A DNA stretch of 64,000 bases from Chaetorhynchus papuensis (taxonomy: Eukaryota > Chordata > Aves > Passeriformes > Rhipiduridae). The DNA lies in the NCBI GenBank assembly GCA_013396525.1, contig VWYX01000838.1, positions 70,531 through 134,530 on the forward strand, in the 5' to 3' direction. Positions 27,701 through 39,500 of this stretch are shown piece by piece; position 1 is the stretch's first letter, and each line of letters starts with the position of its first letter. The position numbers and the translations under genes were made by a program. The notes beneath the pieces are model-generated. The model was not told where the DNA came from, made no database searches, and was given only the letters and a program-made list of their open reading frames with translations.

Positions 27701-30500
27701 ACTAAACTAAATTTTGTGCTATTCTTAGCATATGACCATGTCTATCAGCTCTGCACACAATTCAGGTGACAGAGCATTCAGACTACTGCAACTTCAATGG
27801 GACTGCCTCAGGTTTAGCAAAGGGCACTAAAGGAAAAACAGAACACTCTCGAAACTCACACAGGAAGAGAAGATCTTCTCCCTCTATTAGATTTCTTCCC
27901 AATAACTGGAGTTCCAAAGTGCTCTGGATTGGTTAGTGGCAGTTGATCAAGTGTCTACATGGAAAAGGGGGAAACAACATAGGTTTGCAACATCTTATTA
28001 TAAAAAAAGATACTAATTAACTACTTGGTTTTAATTCCATGTCCACCACTGTCTCACCTCACTTTCTGCAAAGTGCCTTTCTCCCTTCAAGCATAATGAA
28101 GTTCGTCTCAAGGTCCTTTCATCACCGTCATCAAAAACTAGGATGAAGCCAAGAAAACACATCAGCACAAACTGATCAGATCTCAATCCTAACTCTATTG
28201 TTTATCTCATCATCAAGAACATTCTCTAAAACATGACTTTCAAACCTCTATTTACTCATTCTTTAGTTCACAGGCAAAAGGAAAATCAGGATTCAGGATT
28301 CAGTCCACAAACAGATTTTCACACAGAGATTCAAGCCAGTACAAAGCAAGGCTTTGGATGCAAAAGTCTCTGTATAATTTAGACATTCTTATTATCAATA
28401 CAACTACACATTTCAAACCACAGCCCCTGGCTGCACACCAGTTACTATTATCTAGCAATTTCTGGGGTTTGGTTGGTTTTGTGGGGTTTTTTCCCACCCT
28501 ATCCATTCATTCCTTACTTATACCTCCATTTAATATGGTACCTTTTCGATCTCCCTCTTGCTATGAGCAATCCCACAGAAAGACAGGTCAATGGCAAGAA
28601 AAACAAGTGTCTGATAAGTTTTTGCTACACTATCAATGCTGTCTTACAAACAGATACTGGAAACCTGCAATTCCAAGTCTGACCACTTTGTAAGGAATAT
28701 TCAGTAGACCTCCTGTTGTGTTAAATCTCATGAATAGGAAGTTCCATCAATTTCCATCAATACACAGCAGAAGAAAGCTGACTGCAAGCTTTGCCCGAGA
28801 AAGATCTACTCTTCAGTTTAGATAAAACCACTTCATGAAAATTTCCTTGATGAGAAGGAAAGCAAAGTCACCAATTCTCCCTGACTCCAAAGAGCAGAGC
28901 CCAGGTGGCTGCAGGCTGGAATCCCAGCAAGGTACAAGTTTATTTGTATGTGGTCAAAGTGCAGAAAACTGCTCTATACTTAAAACTACTTGAAACAGGC
29001 TTTGTCCACTAGGGAAGTCAGTAAGGGGAAAGAAGAAAGTTTCAAGTGTTGTGCATAGCAGTATAGTAATTTTGGCATACTTATAAAATTAATTAAGCTG
29101 GATAAGATAAGCTTTAAGGTTCCTCCATCTTCAGAGTAAATACTACTGTGGATGCTCCATATGCTCCACTACTGAATTATCTTAGTGGCTTAGAACACTT
29201 GTACACACAAAACAATTAACTTTTCCCCCTCCAAAAATCTCCGACTACTAACTTTTCACAAATAATCATTTTAGGGGACAAACAGCTGGTGATTGGCAAC
29301 AGGTAACTTGATTGAAAAAAAGCAACCAGAACCTCATAGATACTTGACACTAGAATTAAACTGCTTCTTCTTATTTATTATCTCCAAAATTGGAAGCTCT
29401 ACCCATTTATTTAAAGCTAGTCCGGGAGAGGGATAAATCAAGCAAACTATTCATAAACCAGATGACATACACCAGGTTTTCATCCTTAAAAGATAAAATG
29501 TTATAAATACTGAAGGTTAAGTAAAACACCCTCAGTAAAATACACTAAACTCAAATTAAGACACATAAGGAAATCATGACAATCAAGAGTAACAATTTAT
29601 ATTGTGGACATGTGCAAAGCACCTGCAACTGCCAGCATAGCTGCATAGCTTGGAGCAAAACAATTCTGCAGAACAACAAAGTGTAAAAACAGCATAAACA
29701 GAAAGATTTCCTTACCTAAATAAGTGGTCACTTTATTAAGTTTCAATGGAGAAAGGATAGCACCACTTGTCATATAAAAATATCCATTATTTGAGTTACT
29801 AAGGTGGAGCCAAGTAAGGAGTCTCTCCAATTAATCATGATGCTTGAAGTATTTCGTAATTGTAGCTACTTCAAACTTCCTTCTCCTCTAGGGAAAACAC
29901 TTGACTGTGCCTTACTGAAAGGGCAATCAAAAACTCACATTGATCAACTCAGCACCTTTAAAAATATAAGCCTTTCTCAAACTAAATAGGGCTTGTGGTT
30001 TCCATCTCACTCTTCAGAAAAATCTGCTACACCAAAGTACTGCTCATACTCATGTCACCCTGTGCGCGACTTTTTAATTCCAGTCCTAGAGGATTTAAGG
30101 GAATGTCTTTCCAAGGCACAGTGTCAAATATTAAGGATTCTGTAAATTTAAGCAGTAAGGCAGATGGCACAGTTTTTGGCTATGAGATATTTTGAAGCTG
30201 TGATAACAGTTGTGTCAGAAGAACTTAATATACTCTAAGCTCCAAATTCATTCCTCTTTTTAATCTCATCCAGAAGCAAGGCTGTTTAGTTAGAATGCCT
30301 AGAACTAACAATCAAACGAAAAACTTTTAAATTAATGCTGAACAACTTGTATTAATTACTTCATTCCTTCAACAGGTTATTGCTACAACTCCAGATTCTT
30401 CAAAAGCAGAAATCCTAAAGGTTGTATTCTCTAAGGAAGAATTCACTGGGCAGGGAGACAGCAGGAAACAGGAACAGAAGACAAGGACACATCTCCCCAT

Positions 30501-30531
<31 letters not shown>

Positions 30532-33500
30532 GAAGTCATCAAAGGATGTGTTTACAGTGTCACGATACTCATCTCAAAAGAGGAAATTACAGTCCTGAAT
30601 TTCCAAAGAAACAAGTGTAAAAAAGCAGAAGCCCTTTAGGTCCTACCATTGCCTCATCTTGTGGTGGGCAGGGGCTTGTTGGGGAAACAGGGTGCAGCAG
30701 CTGATTTCAGGAAGGGAAGGATACAAACTAGCCAGGGAACTGCTCACTGCTACCCAACAGGCAACAGAACAACGCGGGAATGAAGGCAAGAAAAGCGACA
30801 TTTCTGCCGGGCAGAGCCCTTTCTTCCAAACATGTTCCTTAATGAGGAACACTGACAGAAGGGGAAAAGAGATGAGTAAGCAGCACAACCTGGAGGAACA
30901 GTCTCTGCCATAATGCTTGGTCTAGTCCCAAGAACAGAGTCCAATATGCTCCATACAGAGCATATTGAAACAGCGACAATAAAATGGAAATTTTCAGAAT
31001 TTTGCTACATCCCGACCTTGTCTATGATAATAGGAAAGAAACAGAATTGCTTTTTTTCTGTTTGTGAAAATCTACACAACCCTAATCTATGACAGGAAAA
31101 TAAAAACAAACTTCCCAGCAGTAATCAATACAACACTTCCCAAGAGTTAAAAAAAAATTGACTAAAAGTTGAGTACCTCAAAAATGAAGTAAAATGTGCA
31201 ACTTTAAGCTCACTATCGATGAGCTGGTATCTTCCATTTCCTGTCTGCAGCAGACTTGTATTTACCATCAGCAAAAATATACTAACCCTGTCTTTACAAT
31301 AAGTCTGTCTCAACATTGGTTTTCAAGTATTTAAATACATAATATTAACAAGTCAACTATCAGAATCATTTTTAGGAACTTGAAAAAGCTTGTCACAAAA
31401 TACTGCAGATCCGTTTGACTACATCTTATTTAGAAAGAGATATATATAGATATACTATAAATAGATTTAAGGGAAAAAAAGGAGACAGAAAAAGGAGAAC
31501 AGAGCACAACTCTCGAGAGAACATCCTCATAGTAGTTACAAGATGACTTCCACACAGAGCCACCAGTGTTACCAGGAAAAGGCAGTTCTGTGACACACAA
31601 GTGCACAGGGAAAACAACCCTCAAGGCTGCATCTTGCAAACTCCAAATCCAACAAGTTGTGTTACTGCTGCTGCCCAAACCAGGAGAGATTCTACACTGC
31701 ACTGCAAGGAAACAATTTTGTCTCATTCCCCAGCCCAGTTCAGAAACTTTTAAGTCACCAAGACAATGAAATGAAAGTACATACCACAAATTATAGGTGC
31801 TCCAGTGTCACTGTGCACAATGAATTATTCTCACTGGCTGCCTGGCAAAGTAACAATTTATGAACTACAAGAGATGCTATCTATGAATATCTCGACAAAT
31901 GTGTGCAGACTTTGCAGATATTTGGGTTTCACCTGTGGAAACAATATAGAAAGAACCCAGAGCTGTGCAGTGCTTGAGGAATGACCTTACAGACACAGGC
32001 TGTACTACTGATTCATCTGTAAAAGGGCTTAAGAGTAAGTACTGCACTGTATTGTGCTACTGAGAGACTACACAACTCAAACTCACTATTTTTTAAACGA
32101 TTTTAAATGAGCCCCAGTTCCTATTATAAATATATATTTGAAATATCCCAGAAATCAGGGAACTTTGAGAGGAGGCCTTTGAGTCTACACATAGAAAACT
32201 ATCACCTCATAGGCAAAAGCCTGCTATCTGAATCTACTTTTTCTGAAATGTTAATCTTACTATTGTTACACATAAAGAGATTAGAGAAAAAAATCTACCC
32301 ACCTCCTTGCTTTCCCTACAGTATTGTTTGTACACAATTTTAAAATATTTTTAACACTCAGTTCACATTGTAACAAAGGTGGTTTTATAACCAAGGGTTC
32401 AATCCAGTTGATTTGTAGCAAGGTTCTACTGTTAAGATACTATTTTTCACTAAAAAGTCTTGCTCCTCTACCCACCTGTTAGCACAAAACATGGTGCTGT
32501 TTTTTTTTTCCCCTAGATTCTCGAGAAAGCAACCAGCAGAGCTACTGCCCCATTTTTATATGCCACAGGTGCACTTAAACAACACATCCCATGGAAAGGC
32601 TCTGGGCAAATTTTGAAGGGTTTCCTCAAAATCCACGCAAGCAAATTTTGAAGACAAAAAGAACAAATTTATGGTGGATCACGGTGGTAAAGAACACCAG
32701 TGGAGACAATTGGACAATTCCCCTGCTACACCTGTGGTTTTGGATTCCTGGATGACACATGCACAGCCCAGAGATGATGATGCTTCTGCCACGTGGAACT
32801 CAACAGGATGCTGGGAACTGGTCAAACCAGCCCTGCAGACATGACCAGTGCCTGGCACACAGCACAGGACGTGTACTGGTCAAGGTTTGAAGGGACAAAC
32901 CAACAGGTCTCTGGCATGAGGGACTCAGCTGGCTGTGAGGGCACTGAGAGCTTCCATCACCCTTGGAATAAGAGCTTACAGTTGTACTGTACCCAGAACC
33001 AAGCCTATTTTTCCTCTTAGCATAAATATCTCCACAAAGCATCAAAAGAAAACTTCTTTTAAAAATAAGAAAATTTGACTATAAATAGCTCCCATTAGCA
33101 ACCCTGTTCCTGAAGTCCTGGGACATCAATGTTGGTTCATTTGCTGATAAAATATCCTCAGAATTATGAACTGGAATTTTCAAAATCCATGGAACATGAA
33201 AGATGACTAAAACAAAATCCTCAGTATCTTTAATTTCCGTGACCAAACCACAGTAACCTGCAGTGATGCAGTTGGTGGCTGACACTACACTTCATTCCCA
33301 GAACAAGCACTGAGGTCTCTAACTCCTCTCAGCACACACTCAGCATTTCCTGGAAACTGCCACCAGCATTACATGAGAGGAAGAAGCCACCAGCAGAGCT
33401 GTGGGGCTCACTGAGGTGCCTCAGAGGTGTGCCTGAAAGGTGTAAATCTCAAAAAAAATAAAGAATCACATTCTCCTTCACTCTAAACAGTACATAAAAT

Positions 33501-36500
33501 TCTAACAACTGACAGCAAGGCCTACTAGAAACTGCAAAGGCCTCTCACTGTTTTGAGAGTCCCTATTTCCTACTCATTTCAGAGGAAACATTACTGAAAG
33601 TTAATACAGGTTTTTATTTCTTTCTTTAGAAATACTTTTCCATTATTTTACCTACCAAAATACAAGGCTCAATGTATTTGATCTGTTTTTGTTGAATCTT
33701 GTTTAAAGTTGTAGAAATTATTATACTACATAATAAGAGACCTAAGCACATACGGATTATTGACCTGAGTTTTGTCAAAGGAGAAATGACATGGGGCAAT
33801 ATAAATCAGGCCATTCTAACAGCAACTCTTGAATGCTTGCTCAAATGAAATACTATTTTTCACTTTTATACAGATATTTCATCACTTCTAGTTCTGTGCA
33901 GAAGTGATACAAAAGTGTTTCCTCAAAGAACATCTTCGATTTCTGTTTTCTGAAATTCTGGTAATGTTTGTAAGACTCCAGGCAGAGTGTGAGAGAAGGA
34001 AAATACAACTATGCACTTTGTAAGGTGTGGTCTGGGTTGTGGTTTCTTTGTTTTTCAGTCATTTCAGACATTATTTCAGTATTTACCTGAAGCATTTTAC
34101 AAGTTAACAGAGAATCAGGTGGATGGTACACTCAGTAAACTGTAATTCAAACCTTGTTCAGCTAAAAGCATATCTGACAGACCATTTTAATTCCATGCAA
34201 TTGTCACCTAACAACATATTCAGCACTTCAAAAGCATCAATGCAGCACTTTGTAATTTGTAAATTAAGGAAGTTCCGTTTAGATAACTGCATTCTAAAGA
34301 CAAACATCATCAAATCATTGAATCACTTTAGTAAGACCATCAGCTCCAGCTGAGCCATTTCTTAACCAAAGAACTTAAACCCCTATTTTAGTGTCACACC
34401 ACTTTGGATTTGAGGTCTGCCTTGTGCAGTGGCATTTCCCAGACACTGCTAAACTTCCACTCCAAACAGCTTTTCCTTCTTCACCTGCTTATACTGAAAA
34501 GCTGAATTTCAAACGTAATTTCAAAAGTATTTCCAAATCACAGCTGAAAAGTTCCATAGAACTTCATGGCTAGATTAACATCATTATCATATAAAAAGAA
34601 GTCAAAAAGTAATTCTGTTGAAACTACAGTAAAAATAAATCCTTGTTTATTCTGGTACATGAACACCATTAATAGGCAGGAGATACTGTTAAAATACACA
34701 AACTGATCATAACTGTGGCTCTTACATAATAGTGGTGGCAAAGTAGCCTATTATAGCAAGCTCAGCACTTCCACTGGTTCAATTTATTGACCAAAGCAAA
34801 GTTGTTTCAGGTGACTTTTCTCCCTTTGAGCCCTACATGAAACAGATAACCTGATATGCAAAAGTGAACATTATCACTTCTCACTAGACGCGCAGGCAGC
34901 TTGTTTTGGTGCATTTTTTGCACATCTGTACTTAATATTCTGAAAATGTTTGCCTGTATATATTACCGGTTTCACCAGCCAGAGATCAGTTTGCTTTTAG
35001 ATCACTTAGAAAGAGATGTTAGATAACATAGAAAATAAATAGTAAGGGAGAAGCACAAACTACTGAAATCCAAGCTTTCCCTCGTGCTCTCCATCTCAAA
35101 ACATTCAGGAAGGCACCCTGTAAACCTGGAGTCTGTTAAATCCACTTCCCCCTCAGCTCTTCAGCTGTGACTGCATCAGTCAGGAAGGCTGTGGAGCAGC
35201 ACACCCACCAGCTATTAAAAACCAACCCGTTCAACTGTTTGCTTTACCAGCAACATTAAATATACACCTCATCTCTATCCAAAACTTTCTGCAAAGACAC
35301 AATGGAAGCAGCAGGCAAAAGATAAGGCTTATTCTTCACACATCAATATTCCTGTACTCAACCTAGAACACTTTCCCAATTTTAACTGCAGAAGAACCAT
35401 GACACAAGTTTGATGATCTGCTTACTCTGGTCAGTGTCACCTCTACTTTCAATTCCAACAAGCAACCCACCACACAGAACGAACAAATTTGTGCCTAAGA
35501 TCTAAATCCAACTTGTCACAATTATATTTTCATAGTTAAAGTGCCATGTTACAGCTCTGCATGTTCACTTACCATAAGATTACTTAAATCCCCCCCCGAG
35601 CTCCAAATTTTTACAAAATCCTAGCAGTCTTAACACATTTGCATATGGAAAACATGTTTTATTTCCTCCATTCTGCCTGTCAAAAAATATTTTTGGGCAA
35701 AGAAAATTACAGTAGTTAATTAATCAATTGGTTCAAGTTTCTGAGGAACTGCACTTCAATAAATGTATGAAGTAAAAATCACAGCATGCATGATTTATCT
35801 CTTACATTATTGGGGAGAGTTCAACAAGTTGTTAAACATAAACAACAATCCACTAATACAGGGCAGAGCATTTATTCACTGCTCAAATTTCCTACTCATC
35901 AAGTGAAGATTTTTTGGCAGAAGTGCACTGCTCAAAAGAAAAGGGAAAAAAAAAAAAGAAAATAAAAAAGTAATAAAAAAAGAAAACCCAGACAAAATTC
36001 ATCCCCCAAAACGGGATTTAAAGTTCACGTGTCAAATGTAAGAAGACAAATACGTCCTCTGGCCCAAATTCAAACAGAATTAGCTGAAAGTGCTACTTGA
36101 AAACTGAAACTAGTTAGGAGCTTTAAAATTAAAATGCTAATTCATAAACCAAGAAATTGTTAGTGCAAGACTGTGTTTCTTATCACTTCTGTAACAGAAT
36201 GGTGAACCTCAGAAAATCTATAAAGAGAAGTTAAAGGTCCAGTGTTCTACCTCGAGTATGTCCCATCATAGTACTAAACTAAGCAGATTTTAAATCTTCT
36301 GCACTCCAAAATAATCCTGCCTTTCGTCCCTGACCTGACATCCACTACAATTTTACAGCTACATTATAATCCTGAAGAAGAAGGCAAAGAACAGTGAGCT
36401 TTGTCAACCAGCTCAGAGTTAAAGCACTCACTAACAATAATAATCATAAAGTGATAAATCCTTCCAAATTATCCACAGAGCTTTATCCTGATCCCACCAA

Positions 36501-39500
36501 CAACAACATAACCTCACCTACTGCAAAGGAAAGGCTGAATTACTGAAAACAGCTTATTTAAATCTTAAAAAGGGGTTAATGAACCAAAATAATTAAGAGT
36601 TCATGGGACAGAGGACTCCTCAAGAGAGGATGGAAGAATATGAAGCAAAGCTGAATACATTTGGTACACAAGGCAGCTAATGAGAAACACAAGAGTTTAA
36701 ATTTACAAGTACTAATCTCCAAAGCAATGCCCAAGAGTAGCATGTACAGGACAATTAACAGGAGCATGTTCCTTCTAGGCAACTATTAGGGAATATAAGG
36801 CTCCACTGCTGTAAGAAAGTTGTACAAAAGAAGGATGTGTGCTTGCAAAGCTCTCTGATTCAAATACTGTCCTTTTTTATTTGCTTATCTACTGTAACTT
36901 GAATGTTGCTGAGTTTTGTCATTCTGTTATTAAAGCTGTTTCGAAAAAACCGGGAGATCAGAATTATTTAAAATAAGGAAATTTATCTTACAATGAATTC
37001 CTGTTCAACACTGACATTTCGCTGACCCTGCATTCTGAACTTTCCATTTCAATAACTGAACACCACATGAGCCTCCAACACAAGGAGAAAAGTAGTTTAC
37101 TATTTCACTTTAGATCATTATTTGAAAATTTTATTAAAGGAAACAGCTATTCACATTATAAATGAATGTCTCCTCTTTTTATTGTGTGGTATGTTAATTC
37201 TTCTCTTTAAAAGAAATAGATTTTGTCTTCTGTTGATACAATCCACGTTTTCCTTGTGTACAACCTTGCATACAGTGCAAGGAGGCTCATATTTCAGTCA
37301 TTCATTTCATGCCACAAGTTTTCAACTGGAAGAATGATTTTACAAGGTTTATGTCTTAAAATCTGCAAAAATTATTCTGAATTTCAGTGAGTGCAACTGC
37401 TATCATTATAGGTACATTGTGTCAAATAAAACTTCATTATTCAGCCCTGCAATTACCCATGCAAAAGCCTCCCTGAACATCAATTAATTATTATCCTATT
37501 TGAAATGGAAAAGGAATCAAGATATGGACGACTTTAAAAAAAGTCCCCTCCAAAAACTATCTCAGATCGTGCAATACAAGATGCAATTACTGACATTGTT
37601 ACCTACAATTAGAAATATGTTGTTCAAAGATTACAGCCCATAAATGAAACGTGGCCACTCACCTACAGTGTACCAACTGGCATCCGTCAGCTTGCTGATA
37701 ACAGCTTCCTGAAAGGATCCATCGGGCATTTTGGTTTCAACCATTGCTCCAACCTGCAACAAGGAGCAGCTCAAGGTTACATGGAAGCCCACACTCAGAA
37801 AATCAAGAAAAACACATTGATTCTCCCAGCACAACAGATTTACTTTTTTAAGACCCAGATTAGCCAAATGCTGCTTTCAAAGTTTAGGTATTCAGCAGGT
37901 AAGAACAAAGGTCGTTCAGCAGGAAGGCTGAACTCAAGTAGACACTAAAGCACTAAGAAACTCAGAATATTTAATTCCAGCATGACTTCATCATCTCATC
38001 TTCAAGGCCAATAAAAAACAAATATATAAAGTCATTAATTCATTACGGATAATCATTCAATTACAACTATTTCTTATCCTTTAAACACAGTTCTACTGTC
38101 AGCTAGATCAGAATTTCAGCAGCAGCCTTGGTGTTCCCATAGGAGCTACAGGGAAAAGACAATTACAAGAAAGATGACCTTCTCTGGAGAGCTCTATTTG
38201 CATTCAGTGTTTATAACACAGCTCTGCATTTTAGCACACAACTGTCACACAGAATGAAAATACAAACAAACACATTTTTATATGAAATACATCAACTGTT
38301 CTAAAACACTGAGTAATTGTATTTACTCTTGTCTAATGGGCTTGAACATGACTTGGCACTCAAGTTGCTAATTACTTCTGAGAAGTTTCGACGTTTCATT
38401 ATTTATAGGAAGTTCTGCATCTTATGAGAAGATACAAAAATCCCTGTGCAGGCAAAACTGTGCATCATCAAGTACACTACACAGGAAAGCATCAATAGCC
38501 CATAAAGCTACAAAAATTAAGACTAATTCCTCTGAATCCATCTCATCTAGAGAGATAAGCCTCCTTCTGTCGACTTCAATCCTGAAGAACAGGTACCCAC
38601 CTAAACAACATCAAAATTTAAGAGTTTTAGAACTTTATGTGATTACCAAAAGAAGGCAATATACATATGCAATATACATACTCTTAGAGGTCCTTTCACT
38701 TGGTCATCTTGCACTAACTGAGTTGAGTTATCCCCCTTCAAGACCACCTGAAAGATATTCATGAACTTGTTAATATGCATCTGATTTCTTAACAGCATAC
38801 AAAAAGCATTAGAAAATGTATACATAAAAAGACATTATTATCCACATTAATGTTATCAATTAAATAGACTCAAATGTTACTGAACAGAAAACATTTGGCA
38901 TAGCCAGTTTTATTGACAGGAAGCCCCAGGTATCACATTTAATTTTTAATCTAAAACATAATAATTGAAGAACAGGGCAAATCAAACACCAGTCATTCCA
39001 AAGCAAAGAAAATACATTTTTAGGTGAGTTTAGAAGTTGACACAATCCAGGCCAAACCTGGAATTGGGCTTCCACATGAGAAGATCAAGCAGGGATTTTT
39101 CTTCTCTCTGATTCAATTGTAGCATTTCTTTGACAACACTTTGAATACTAAACTACAACGAAAACAAAAACTTCTCTTTATTAAATATGTATCAAAAAAT
39201 CACCAAACTGGCTGCAATATCAGCATTTCTGCTGCCTTAAGCAAGAGAAAGTTGTTATGGCAAAGATGTGGAACACTACAAATGTGATTAAAATAAGGAT
39301 CAGTTACAGCGTAAGTAAACTCTGCTTCTCCTTTTAAAATCCTACATTCTAGACGGGAACAGTAAGGAGACAGAGTGAACATCAGCCTATGCAGTTTAAT
39401 TTAAAAAATTCCAAAATTTCTGTTTGCTTTCAGGAACCAGAAGTTCCAGGAGCTTGCTTTGATAATGATGTCCAGTTTTCTGGCTCCCCCAATTATCCTC

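Larger units (their letters stand above)
28138..37662 (-). other. ARID4A: ARID4A intron 4 (9.5 kb, largest)
   Basis: AT-rich and almost free of recognisable repeats: no CR1 copy seen. It contains an (AC)n microsatellite at 30,501-30,527, a perfect 10-bp inverted repeat at 30,942-30,967 and an A-rich tract near 35,938-35,987. None of its short open frames is recognisable. Confidence 0.75.
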
